Part shown: piece by piece, positions 23,265 through 31,884 of the stretch
Layout: every line of letters begins with the position of its first letter
Numbering within the stretch: position 1 is the stretch's first letter
Assembly (NCBI GenBank): GCA_002722315.1
Contig: PBLG01000034.1
Coordinates: 1-64,000, forward strand
Source of the DNA: Lysobacterales bacterium
Lineage (GTDB): Bacteria > Pseudomonadota > Gammaproteobacteria > Xanthomonadales > Wenzhouxiangellaceae
DNA length: 64,000 bases
Direction of reading: 5' to 3'
Notes under the pieces: model-generated
What the model was told of the DNA's origin: nothing
The model's database searches: none
What the model saw: only the letters and a program-made list of their open reading frames with translations
Program-made: the position numbers and the translations under genes

Positions 23265-24328
23265 CCTTTGCGTCGAGCAGCACCGGTGATGACGCGCGCC
23301 AGCCGTGGCAGGGCCGTAACGGCCCCCTTATGATCGCCGAGATCGGCGGCAACCACGAAGGAGACTTCGATTATGCCCGCCGGCTCACCGACCTGGCCAT
23401 CGAATCCGGCGCCGACTGCATCAAGTTCCAGATCTATACGGGCGATACTCTCGTCAGCCCGGTCGAATCACCCGACAGGAACGCGCATTTCCGTCGCTTC
23501 GAGCTGTCGCCCGAACAGCACGTCGCACTGGCGCGGCAGTGCCGGGAGGCCGGCGTAGGTTATGCGGCATCGGTGTGGGATCTCTCGGCGCTGGACTGGA
23601 TCGATGAATACCTGGATTTCTACAAGATCGGATCCGGCGATCTAACGGCATATCCGGTGATCGCTGAGTTCGCGCGCCGCGGAAAGCCGATCGTGCTATC
23701 TACGGGTTTGTCGACGGCCGCCGAAGTCGTTGAAACCGTTGAATTCCTGCGCAAAGTCAACTCAGTCTACGCCGGTGATTCAAATCTCGCCGTACTGCAG
23801 TGCACGTCGATGTATCCGTGCGTGGAAGAAGATGTGCATCTTGCTGCTATGAATGAACTGGGCCGGCTGACCGGCGCTGCAATCGGCTATTCCGATCACA
23901 CCTGCGGTACGCTTGCCCTACTGGCAGCCGCCGCCCGCGGCGCGCAAGTGCTCGAGTTCCACTTCACGGACGGGCGGGAAGGGAAGACATTTAGAGACCA
24001 CAAAGTATCGCTGACGCGCGACGAGGTGCGCGAGTTTGCCTCCCGGGTGGCCAGAGTGCGGACGCTTCTTGGCAACGAGCACAAGGCACCGACGCGCTCC
24101 GAAGTCGAGAGTGGGCACGTCGAGAGTTTTCGCCGAGCGCTTTACTGCAATCGCGACCTCGCTGCGGGCGAACAGATCCGCGGTGAGGACTTGGTCGCGC
24201 TTAGGCCGAATCGAGGTGTGGATGCTCGCTCTCACGACGCGGTTGTTGGCCGCGTTGCCAAGTACGATACGGAAGCACTTTCAAGCCTCGCCCTCGATAA
24301 TTTCTTGATAGAGGACGATGAGCAATAG
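23261..24328 (+). CDS. NeuB-family nonulosonic acid synthase with SAF domain
   Basis: 355 residues. NeuB/PseI/LegI enzymes condense phosphoenolpyruvate with a hexosamine-derived six-carbon sugar to make a nine-carbon acidic sugar. Visible features are MIAEIGGNHEGDFDYARRL, CIKFQIY, YKIGSGDLTAYPVI, STGLSTAAEVVE, CTSMYP, GYSDHTCG and a C-terminal SAF (antifreeze-like) domain from about 285. The usual EKHFT motif reads EFHFTDGREG here, so the Lys is missing and an unusual substrate is possible. No NeuC, LegG or PseG-type precursor gene is next to it. It is coupled to the GT2 fusion upstream. Confidence 0.85.
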   Translation: MTFASSSTGDDARQPWQGRNGPLMIAEIGGNHEGDFDYARRLTDLAIESGADCIKFQIYTGDTLVSPVESPDRNAHFRRFELSPEQHVALARQCREAGVGYAASVWDLSALDWIDEYLDFYKIGSGDLTAYPVIAEFARRGKPIVLSTGLSTAAEVVETVEFLRKVNSVYAGDSNLAVLQCTSMYPCVEEDVHLAAMNELGRLTGAAIGYSDHTCGTLALLAAAARGAQVLEFHFTDGREGKTFRDHKVSLTRDEVREFASRVARVRTLLGNEHKAPTRSEVESGHVESFRRALYCNRDLAAGEQIRGEDLVALRPNRGVDARSHDAVVGRVAKYDTEALSSLALDNFLIEDDEQ

Positions 24329-24339
24329 GACTGACGTTG

Positions 24340-24891
24340 ATGTCGCCCCCCCGCGATAAGAGCGTCCACTGGCTGTGGGCTCCACACGAAAGACTACTTT
24401 CGTCCTGGGCCCCGTTCCAAAGTGTGAGCATTGCAGATAGCTTCCGATTGGCAACGGTTGAGCCCGCTCAAGTGAATGCCTTCATCGAATTCGAAAATAG
24501 CGTAAGGTCAAGACGCGTCGGCGCACCGCTAATAGAGCATCTTCAGTGTTTTGGCCGTCATTTAGCCTTCGTTTATCTTTCTGGCCAAAAGGTGGTTGGC
24601 ATTCAGCGTTTCCGCTTGTATCACGAATTCGATCCTGGCTATAGAACGCTGCTGAATGCCTATTTCCATATCGATCCGACATTCCAATCAAGGGGCCTGG
24701 GAGCTACCTTCCTGCGCGTGGCGACACGTTATTTCCAAGAGCAGGGCGGGGTCGATGCTGTAGCGTCGGAAGCATGGCCGGAGAATGAAGCTAGCGTACG
24801 TTCCACGCTCAATGCTGGATTTGAGCTTTCCCAACGCTTACCGAATGGCAAGAGCGTGTTCATGAAGCCGCTCGGCAAGGCCGGAACGTAG
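24340..24891 (+). CDS. GNAT-family N-acetyltransferase
   Basis: 183 residues from the ATG at 24340, 9 bases after AGGA. The GNAT core is visible in the second half: a strand (TLLNAYFHIDPTFQ), the acetyl-CoA loop QSRGLGATFLRVA and a following VDAVASEAWPENEASVRSTL, then GFE. It probably acylates an amino sugar intermediate of the NeuB pathway, as PseH and LegH do. The actual substrate cannot be read from the sequence. Confidence 0.75.
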   Translation: MSPPRDKSVHWLWAPHERLLSSWAPFQSVSIADSFRLATVEPAQVNAFIEFENSVRSRRVGAPLIEHLQCFGRHLAFVYLSGQKVVGIQRFRLYHEFDPGYRTLLNAYFHIDPTFQSRGLGATFLRVATRYFQEQGGVDAVASEAWPENEASVRSTLNAGFELSQRLPNGKSVFMKPLGKAGT

Positions 24892-24916
24892 CCATTAATT
24901 GCCACAGATAACGCAC

Positions 24917-25594
24917 ATGAATCTTGCCCAGACGAATCTCCAGCTATACCTGCAGATGGCCAAAGCAGGGTACCTCGACGATGATCTTGTCCGTGCCAAT
25001 GAAGCTTACTTCCTTGCGGCCGAATGCACGTCAAGGCTATTCCGTGGGTCGGGCAAGCCGTTCATCTCCCATCTCGTTGGTACTGCTAGTGCGCTGGTTT
25101 ACGAGCAGCGTTCGATAGATGTAATTACGGCTGCGCTCCTGCATGCCGTGTATCAAGATCGAGTGCCGTTTGCGGGGGGTGCATCGCTTGATGCCCGCCG
25201 TCGCGTGATCAGGGCGCGTTTTGGAGACGCCTGTGAGGAGTTGGTCGACGGTTACCACGAGTTCGAGTTTGAGCGGCTAGATCAGTACGGCGGCTTAGCC
25301 CTTCAAGAACGCTCCGAGGTGGTTTTCATTCGGCTTGCTGACGAACTGGAAGATCTATACGACTACGGTTTGCTGATGCACGGTAAGGACGGCGAAGATG
25401 CGTCGGTTCGAGGCACAGCAGACTGGCGTCTGATCCAGAAGGCGCGCATTCTGCCCGAATTGCTTCGCGCCGCCCATGCTGTCGGTGCGGACAGCCTGGC
25501 CAATGCCATTCATTACTGGGCGGAGCGCAGCCGCAGTGTTTGCTGGCCCGCCGGCTTGCGAAGCGAACGCTACACCAGCTACGAACTCGAATGA
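24917..25594 (+). CDS. HD-domain (RelA/SpoT hydrolase-like) protein with a missing metal ligand
   Basis: 225 residues from the ATG at 24917. The layout matches the RelA/SpoT HD hydrolase: His52 (FISHLVGTAS), a central LLHAVYQD at 74-81 and Asp142 (FIRLADELEDL). The central HD dyad reads His76-Ala77, so one of the four expected metal ligands is gone. No synthetase, TGS or ACT domain is present. It may be catalytically dead or may act on another phosphorylated compound. Its stop overlaps the next start by 4 bases, placing it firmly in the nonulosonate-like island. Confidence 0.65.
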   Translation: MNLAQTNLQLYLQMAKAGYLDDDLVRANEAYFLAAECTSRLFRGSGKPFISHLVGTASALVYEQRSIDVITAALLHAVYQDRVPFAGGASLDARRRVIRARFGDACEELVDGYHEFEFERLDQYGGLALQERSEVVFIRLADELEDLYDYGLLMHGKDGEDASVRGTADWRLIQKARILPELLRAAHAVGADSLANAIHYWAERSRSVCWPAGLRSERYTSYELE

Positions 25595-26655
25595 CTCACA
25601 TTGACCTGAGGTCGGTAAAAGCTTGCCCATTGTGCGGGAGCCCTGAGGCGAATGACTATCCGCCCGCGCCGAGCAACCTCTATTCCGAGAAGCTGGCGGG
25701 GTTGTTGGGCATCGCCGAATCACGTCTTCTTGATACTGTCAGCAACGTGCAGTGCCAATCGTGCGACCTGATCTACAAGCGGCAGTGGTTTCAGCCCGAG
25801 ACGCTGGGCGCGCTGTTCTCCGATTGCGTCCCCCTTCACCCCAAGGGCTGGGACGCTGTATCAGGGCGTTTTAGCGCTGACAACTTCCGACGCGAAGCTT
25901 TTCAATACAAAGAAGCACTCGACCAGCAAGACGAGGCCCTCATCGCGCGCTACCGCCGCGCATTGAGATCCATCATCGATTCTATGCGCGACCAGAGCGA
26001 ATCTGCCCGCCTGGACCGGTTGCGAAAAGCTGTCGAGGAGGGCGATGTCGACTCGCTGCTCGCACAGCATGAATGGCTCACCGAGCAGATGGACGAAGCG
26101 GCGCCCTATTCGCGCTTTGCCGGGTTCTCTTCGCCGGATCTTTGGCGATATATGGAAGAGAGAGCCGGTTCCATTCACTTGTACGGGGAAGCGGGCTGCC
26201 CGCTATGGGGACTGCTGCGGCATGCTGACGAAAAAGACGTTACAGCCATTTTCGTTCAGCGTGACGAGCCGAATTACTGGGGGACCGGCTGCCGCGTTGA
26301 TGGCCAAAGCTGCCGGAAGGCACTGCTGGGCCAAAGCGGAATCAGTGCCCGGCAATGGCACGACGCCTGGAACGCTCGTCTTGACGTATTCGGATTGTTC
26401 CAGTACCTCGATCACCTCGAGCAGCCGGATCAGTTCATTGCCGAGGCTGCTCAGCGGGCTCATGCATTGGCGATTATCCTTGACGATGTGAACGAGCCGC
26501 CGGCGGTCCAGCACTTTACCGGCTGGCCCGAAACCGCAATTGAAACGCTGGCGAAACGCCATGGCTTTCAAGTGCACTCGGATTTCGACGCCATACGCGC
26601 TTCCGGAAATCATCTCTATCTGCTTGTGCGCGACCAGAACACGAAGACGGCGTGA
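25591..26655 (+). CDS. Zinc-ribbon plus methyltransferase-fold-like protein
   Basis: 354 residues. The N-terminal CPLCGS and VQCQSCDLIYKRQWF form a four-cysteine zinc ribbon like that at the front of sugar C-methyltransferases. A helical insert (residues about 95-170) and a Rossmann-like second half follow. The SAM motif I position reads IHLYGEAGCPLWGLL, and the later LDVFGLFQYLDHLEQPDQFI resembles the motif after the SAM site. Motif I is degenerate, so methyl transfer is uncertain. It is translationally coupled on both sides. Confidence 0.6.
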   Translation: MTHIDLRSVKACPLCGSPEANDYPPAPSNLYSEKLAGLLGIAESRLLDTVSNVQCQSCDLIYKRQWFQPETLGALFSDCVPLHPKGWDAVSGRFSADNFRREAFQYKEALDQQDEALIARYRRALRSIIDSMRDQSESARLDRLRKAVEEGDVDSLLAQHEWLTEQMDEAAPYSRFAGFSSPDLWRYMEERAGSIHLYGEAGCPLWGLLRHADEKDVTAIFVQRDEPNYWGTGCRVDGQSCRKALLGQSGISARQWHDAWNARLDVFGLFQYLDHLEQPDQFIAEAAQRAHALAIILDDVNEPPAVQHFTGWPETAIETLAKRHGFQVHSDFDAIRASGNHLYLLVRDQNTKTA

Positions 26656-27986
26656 TGGGAGCCAAGACAATTGAAGGCCTAGAGCAGACCGAAGCCGTCG
26701 GCAGGCCGATTCATGACCTGGCGCGCCGCTTGTGGCCCATCAACCGCAGCATCTCTGGTCCCGGCCTGCGCGAAACCCTGAACATCCTCCGCGAGCTGCT
26801 CCCGGCGATGCGCCTGATTGAAGTGCCCTCCGGCAGTCAGGTACTTGATTGGATCGTGCCGGACGAGTGGGAAAACAGCGAAGGTTGGCTGGAAGGTCCG
26901 GATGGAAAACGAATCATCGACCTCGCCGACAATAACCTGCACGTAGTCGGCTACTCCGAGGCCGTCGATCGCACGATGAGCCTGGAGGAGCTGCAGCCCC
27001 ACCTGCACTCACTTCCCGACCAGCCGGACGCGATTCCCTACGTAACCTCGTACTACAACCGCACCTGGGGTTTCTGCTTGACCGAAAGCCAGCGGCGAGA
27101 GCTTCGGCCCGGCGAATATCATGCCCGCATCGAGGCACGTCATTTTGCGGGATCGATCACCGTGGGGGAGCTGATTATTTCTGGAGAAAGCGACCGCGAG
27201 GTGCTGCTATCGACCTACTGCTGCCACCCGTCGATGGCCAACAACGAGCTATCGGGGCCATGTTTGACCGCTTTCCTTGCGCAGTGGATTCAGGGGCTTG
27301 AAAACCGCCGTTACACATATCGAATTGTTTTTGTGCCCGAAATGATCGGTTCCATTGCCTATCTGCATCACAACATCGACGATATGAAAGCCAGGACGGT
27401 TGCCGGATTCAACATCACGTGCGTTGGCGACGAGCGCATCTGGTCCTATCTGCCGTCGCGTGCGGGGAACACATGGGCCGATCGTGTTGCCCGACACGTA
27501 CTGACGCACTCGACTGATGGTTTCACCGAATACACCTGGCTCGATCGCGCCAGCGATGAGAGCAACTACTGCGCGCCAGGAGTCGATCTGCCCGTGGCCA
27601 GCATCATGCGTTCGAAATATGGCACCTATCCCGAGTACCACACATCGAAGGATGATCTCGAGCGCGTAGTCTCACCCCGCGGGCTCGGGGAGAGCCTTCA
27701 ACTCTACCAAGGCGTGATCGAGGCCCTGGAGGCCGACTGCATCCCACGAACGAAAGTGCTGGGCGAACCTCAGCTCGCGCGGCGAGCGCTGTACCCCTCC
27801 ATCAGCAAGAAAGGCAGTACCGAAGGCGTGCGGACCATGCTCGATCTGCTGTCGCTGGCCGACGGCCAGAACTCGCTGTTGGCCATTGCAGATTGTTGCC
27901 GCGTGCCGATCGGACACTTGGTGCCGATCGTGGATCAATTGGTTGATGCGGATTTGCTTGACCGGTTTCCATTGGAGCATGGGTGA
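26655..27986 (+). CDS. DUF4910/DUF2172 metallopeptidase-like protein with winged-helix tail
   Basis: 443 residues. It starts at an ATG overlapping the previous TGA by one base. The N-terminal block (LWPINRSISGPGLRETLNIL, EVPSGSQVLDW, NNLHVVGYSEAV) and the M28-like peptidase fold (STYCCHPSMANNELSG, VPEMIGSIAYL, DRASDESNYCAPGVDLPV, YPEYHTSKDD) define the family. His, Asp and Glu residues at these places are the likely zinc ligands. The last 70 residues form a winged helix. The family recurs in glycan and natural-product clusters. Deacylation or peptide-bond hydrolysis on an amino-sugar intermediate is a reasonable guess, but its substrate is unknown to me. Confidence 0.75.
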   Translation: MGAKTIEGLEQTEAVGRPIHDLARRLWPINRSISGPGLRETLNILRELLPAMRLIEVPSGSQVLDWIVPDEWENSEGWLEGPDGKRIIDLADNNLHVVGYSEAVDRTMSLEELQPHLHSLPDQPDAIPYVTSYYNRTWGFCLTESQRRELRPGEYHARIEARHFAGSITVGELIISGESDREVLLSTYCCHPSMANNELSGPCLTAFLAQWIQGLENRRYTYRIVFVPEMIGSIAYLHHNIDDMKARTVAGFNITCVGDERIWSYLPSRAGNTWADRVARHVLTHSTDGFTEYTWLDRASDESNYCAPGVDLPVASIMRSKYGTYPEYHTSKDDLERVVSPRGLGESLQLYQGVIEALEADCIPRTKVLGEPQLARRALYPSISKKGSTEGVRTMLDLLSLADGQNSLLAIADCCRVPIGHLVPIVDQLVDADLLDRFPLEHG

Positions 27987-28714
27987 CCAGCGTGTGCTCA
28001 GAACGTTCCAGAGTCAAAAGCGTCGGAATCGTGATATTCGCGCGCATGAGTTCATCGAGGCTGCCAGGCAAGATGTTGATGCCTTTCGGCCAGGGATCGC
28101 TTCTGACCCGAGTCATTCGCCGCGCCACGACGCTTGAGGTGCCGGTCGTAGTCGCAACGTCCACATGCTGTGACGACGATCCGATCGTGCTTGAGGCCGA
28201 GTCGCGCGGCGTAGCCGTACATCGTGACGCGCTGAATGACGTGCTTGGCCGCGCGCGTTCCGCGGCCGAGGCTTTCGATTTCGATGCAATTGCTCGGTTG
28301 TGCGGTGACCGCCCGTTCTTCCCGCTTGACGACATGTCCCGAGCGCTGGATTGCGTTCGAAGAGCCGGCGGCCCCATACCGGATCTGGTGACCACGCATA
28401 GCCCTGTGCCGTGCCCGCCCGGCCTTACCACAGAAATTGTTTCGACTGCAGCACTAGCTCGTTCGAGTCGATTGGCTACTCGGACCGACCAGCGTGAGCA
28501 CATGACGCGGTTCCTGTACGAAAACATGGAAGATTTTGAGTGCGTCGAACTTCCCACAAAAATGCACATTCTTTCTGACCAGCGTTTTGCAGTAGACACA
28601 GAGGCCGATTATCGCCGCCTGAGCAGCGTAGCTGCTAAAAAGCCTGACATTGCGCTTCCACCGCAAGCTGCCGCGGAGCTTCTACGGAAAATGAAACTCG
28701 GTTTTTCTGGATGA
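27983..28714 (+). CDS. SpsF/NeuA-like cytidylyltransferase
   Basis: 243 residues from the GTG at 27983 (4-base overlap). A nucleotidyltransferase fold with VGIVIFARMSSSRLPGKMLM at the N-terminus (R-x-S-S-x-R-L-P-x-K, the nucleotide loop), then ATSTCCDDD and CGDRPFF, which supplies the catalytic Asp. SpsF-type enzymes activate acidic or unusual sugars with CTP. It is probably the real CMP-sugar synthetase of the island, because the domain fused to the GT2 upstream lacks this loop. Confidence 0.78.
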   Translation: MTSVCSERSRVKSVGIVIFARMSSSRLPGKMLMPFGQGSLLTRVIRRATTLEVPVVVATSTCCDDDPIVLEAESRGVAVHRDALNDVLGRARSAAEAFDFDAIARLCGDRPFFPLDDMSRALDCVRRAGGPIPDLVTTHSPVPCPPGLTTEIVSTAALARSSRLATRTDQREHMTRFLYENMEDFECVELPTKMHILSDQRFAVDTEADYRRLSSVAAKKPDIALPPQAAAELLRKMKLGFSG

Positions 28715-29682
28715 GTCGCCGCGTTGTCGTCGACCGCATGGACATCGTTGAGGCCGATCAGTTATGGGCCAATTCGCCCCATGCCACGGGATTTACTCGT
28801 CCAGCTTTACTCGCCCGGCTCTCGGATCGCGTCGAGTGGTGGGGTGCATGGCGGTCGCAGGATCTGGTCGCAGCATGGCCGGTCTGCTTCCCGTACGGTG
28901 ACAACGCAGGGCGCCCGATTTTCGCCTATTACGTCGGACCGATGCTCGGAGGCGAAGCTTTTGGATTCAAATATCATCGATACTGGGCGATCCAGCAGCA
29001 AGCGTTGAAAGCGATGATTTCAACGTTTGTCCGGGAGTATCGTGATGTGGTGTTCTCCTTGCCTCCCGGATTTACGGATCTACGAGCCTTTCAGTGGAGC
29101 GAAGCCGGCGGCGAGAGTTTGTTCGAATACAAACTTCGCCATACTGCTCAGATCGACGCCTTGGACCGAAGCGATGAAGAACTGTTCCAGCAGATGGCAC
29201 GCAATCGCAAGAGGGATATCGTCGCAATCGAGTCGAAACCGCCTACGCGGACTGACGACTGGTCCCTGGATGAGTTGCATGTACTGCACTATGAACCGAT
29301 GCTTCGCCAAGGTGTGCCCTTCTCGCCTAATCGAGCTGAGGCGTTTACCCGGATTGTTTGTGCGGCGCGAGACGATTTCGGCCGGGTGCTTGCGTTTCGC
29401 GATCCGGAGAACGGCCGGCTGGCATCCGTAATCGTGATGATCTACGGTCGCGACGACGCCAACAACGTGCTTTGTGTGTCCGATGAGGCCTGGAGGTCGC
29501 TAGGGCTTACGGCATGGACAACTTACCAGGGCATTCAGGCAGCCCGCGCTGACGGACTGAGATTGTTCGATTTCAACGGCGCCAATAGTCCGAAGCGCGC
29601 CGCGGACAAGCACGCATATGGCGCCGAAACGACCGTTTATTTCAATTGCTCGTTGGGAAGCGCGATGGATGAAAAAGGGTAA
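28711..29682 (+). CDS. GNAT/FemAB-like acyl- or aminoacyl-transferase
   Basis: 323 residues, coupled to the previous gene by a 4-base overlap. The layout is a double GNAT fold of the FemAB/BioF2-like type: an N-terminal module ending in AYYVGPMLGG, then ELFQQMARNRKRDIVAIESK (typical of the FemAB core), and a C-terminal LASVIVMIYGRDDANNVL, then ARADGLRLFDFNGANSPKR. Such proteins add acyl or aminoacyl groups to amino sugars. It is probably the last enzyme of the nonulosonate-like island. Confidence 0.7.
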   Translation: MSRRVVVDRMDIVEADQLWANSPHATGFTRPALLARLSDRVEWWGAWRSQDLVAAWPVCFPYGDNAGRPIFAYYVGPMLGGEAFGFKYHRYWAIQQQALKAMISTFVREYRDVVFSLPPGFTDLRAFQWSEAGGESLFEYKLRHTAQIDALDRSDEELFQQMARNRKRDIVAIESKPPTRTDDWSLDELHVLHYEPMLRQGVPFSPNRAEAFTRIVCAARDDFGRVLAFRDPENGRLASVIVMIYGRDDANNVLCVSDEAWRSLGLTAWTTYQGIQAARADGLRLFDFNGANSPKRAADKHAYGAETTVYFNCSLGSAMDEKG

Positions 29683-30796
29683 TTTGAAGCTCACGGCCGC
29701 ATCGGCTGTAGTCCCAGTGGTAATCGTGTCCTTTCCGAAAGGGCTTGGTGGACCGCAGAAATGGCTTGAGGAAATATTGCCCGAGTTAATGCGGCGACCA
29801 GGTCTTTCGGTGGAGACTTGGTACCCTCGTGGGCCGTTTACGGGCCTCAGCGGCAAGGTCCGGCTGTACAGGCTAGTCAAGCGCCGGCTGGAGGGGCAAG
29901 CTCAAAAGGTTGTCTATTTATCACTGGATCTTGACTTTGCCGCGCAACTTTTGTTTTGCTTAAGGTTGATCGGCTTCAAACGAATCATTATCCATGCCCA
30001 TGCAGGCCGGTTTACAGCCCGTTATAGGTTCCTCCTATGTCTGTATCGGTTCCTGGCTCGCCGTGCCGCGGCCTGGATAGCGGTTTCCGAGCAAGCCGGC
30101 GAGGCAATGTTTGGCAGGAGTTTTCGCTCGCGCGGCAAGATCATTCCCGCGAGTATTGATTTTGTGAGGTTGCTCGGATGCAGCAACACCGCTGACAGTG
30201 AAGAACGTGTTGTCATGCCCCGTCCCGAGCATGGACGACTCTTTGCATTCATCGGTCGGCTTTCGTTAGAGAAATGCGCTCACACAGCAATCGAAAGATT
30301 TGCGCGGCATTGCGATGACTTTTCAGATGATCGGCTAATCATCGTCGGCGATGGCCCGGAACGGGCGCGACTCGAACAGTTGGCAACGTGTCTGCTTCCC
30401 GCCGGCGCGTTTCGCTTCACCGGTGCAATCGAAAATATCGGCTGGCTGATGAGAAATGAAGTCGATTGCGTGTTGGTTCCCTCATTGTTCGAAGGGCAGT
30501 GCAGAGTGGTTGCGGAGGCGCAGTTTTTCGGCGCAACAGTGATTGCCAGCGATTCGGTGCCAGATATCGCTTTCCTTGACCCGACAACTGCCATTCGTAT
30601 TCCTGTCTCCGAGCCAGAGCGCTGGCGTCAGGCCATGGCGGGTGTGCAGGTCAATTCATTCAACGCAGACATGTCCCGCGCGCGCCAGATGGAAAACAAC
30701 GCGCCGATTGGGATGAGCCGGGTCATCGAGCGGTTCGAGTGCGTTGTTCGCCGGGTGGGTGGCCCGGCAGTCGCCCAGACCAGCGCGAGACACTAA
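29669..30796 (+). CDS. Glycosyltransferase family 4
   Basis: 375 residues from the ATG at 29669, which overlaps the previous gene by 14 bases. A GT-B fold with N-terminal VIVSFPKGLGGPQKWLEEIL and C-terminal donor-site strand GRLFAFIGRLSLEKCAHTAI, IIVGDGPERARLEQL and the E-x7-E region FEGQCRVVAEAQFFGATVIA. It should add one sugar of the repeat unit at the cytoplasmic face. It ends tail to tail with the reverse-strand pyruvyltransferase gene (4-base overlap of the two ends). Confidence 0.83.
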   Translation: MKKGNLKLTAASAVVPVVIVSFPKGLGGPQKWLEEILPELMRRPGLSVETWYPRGPFTGLSGKVRLYRLVKRRLEGQAQKVVYLSLDLDFAAQLLFCLRLIGFKRIIIHAHAGRFTARYRFLLCLYRFLARRAAAWIAVSEQAGEAMFGRSFRSRGKIIPASIDFVRLLGCSNTADSEERVVMPRPEHGRLFAFIGRLSLEKCAHTAIERFARHCDDFSDDRLIIVGDGPERARLEQLATCLLPAGAFRFTGAIENIGWLMRNEVDCVLVPSLFEGQCRVVAEAQFFGATVIASDSVPDIAFLDPTTAIRIPVSEPERWRQAMAGVQVNSFNADMSRARQMENNAPIGMSRVIERFECVVRRVGGPAVAQTSARH

Positions 30797-31779
30797 CCGG
30801 GGTTGCCGTCGGTGATGAATCTCTCGCACCGTTCGATCAGCGGTGGAACAAGTCGCTTGTACGTATCCGGATTTCGGGGCGAAAGGTAGGGCGTAATTTT
30901 CTTGTTCATTTCGAAATTGGCGCTGAAGCGGCCTGTCTTACTATCGAAACGCACCACGTTGAACAGCTCCAGCATACCGCCAAAGCGGCAGTTCGAGACC
31001 GGATCGCCCGCGAACGTGTCGACAAAAATAACAGGCGTTCCGAGCGCAAGGCATGGAAGCGCACAGTGGATGCGAGAGGTCACGACGAGTTCGGCAGTTG
31101 CATACTCTTTTAGAAGACGTCGCGCTTTGAGCATCTTTGACGGATTGTCAAGACCGTCGTTCCAGGGCTCTTGCGTGCGTTGGCGAGAACATCTCCGAAA
31201 TATGTGGCTGAGCAACCGCGAGCGATGCCACTGGCGTTTTCCGGTTTTGAAGAGCCAGCCGTGCTGAATGGAACGGAGAAACAGGCGCCAGTCGCGCAGA
31301 TAGGTCGGCAGGTGCGGATAGCGATAAAACAAGTCAACCTCATAGACTCCGTCACGCTCTACAGACTCTGGTTCACGCAACCAGTCAAGCGTCAAGGTCA
31401 GACAGCCAGAGAAATATGCATCCACACCATGCGAGCGAAGAAAATTTACAGTTCCAAGATCCCTGCAACCGATAGGCTCATGCCTCTTGAGATATGCGAT
31501 GCTTTGAGGCGAGGAAAAGTCCTTTTTGGCAAGCTCGTTAATGTGAAAAGAAACAAACAACGGCGTGATTGCCGGGGCGGGGACCCAGTCAGCGCTGTTG
31601 TGAACGAACCATCCGTTCATGATGAGCTTGACGGGGGGGCCGTCGTAGTATGCGAGCTCCTCGCGATTCAGGTGAAAGTCCACACGCGGAAGAAATCGCG
31701 ATGCAGCGATGCTCTGTACATGGTCGCCGAGGTTGTAGGTGTTTCGCCCTTCGATGTAAGAAAGAACTGCGTATTTCAT
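30793..31779 (-). CDS. Polysaccharide pyruvyltransferase family protein (reverse strand)
   Basis: 328 residues from the ATG at 31779, chosen because the family N-terminus is MKYAVLSYIEGRNTYNLGDH; the frame is open further upstream without family similarity. Other hallmarks are FLRSHGVDAYFSGCLTLTLD, ELVVTSRIHCALPCLALGTP and VIFVDTF. Members transfer pyruvate from PEP to make acidic ketals on sugars. It is the only gene on the minus strand between 14 and 64 kb. The 105-base gap to the divergent gene at 31885 must hold its promoter, but I do not see a consensus one. Confidence 0.82.
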   Translation of the reverse strand: MKYAVLSYIEGRNTYNLGDHVQSIAASRFLPRVDFHLNREELAYYDGPPVKLIMNGWFVHNSADWVPAPAITPLFVSFHINELAKKDFSSPQSIAYLKRHEPIGCRDLGTVNFLRSHGVDAYFSGCLTLTLDWLREPESVERDGVYEVDLFYRYPHLPTYLRDWRLFLRSIQHGWLFKTGKRQWHRSRLLSHIFRRCSRQRTQEPWNDGLDNPSKMLKARRLLKEYATAELVVTSRIHCALPCLALGTPVIFVDTFAGDPVSNCRFGGMLELFNVVRFDSKTGRFSANFEMNKKITPYLSPRNPDTYKRLVPPLIERCERFITDGNPG

Positions 31780-31884
31780 GAGTGGTCGTCTTTTGATATC
31801 AGGGGGTATCTGCTTGCGGCCCATGGCAATGCTTAAACGCTTGGTTCCGGGTGACTGCGCACTTTTTGCAGTGCGGGTTCTGAA

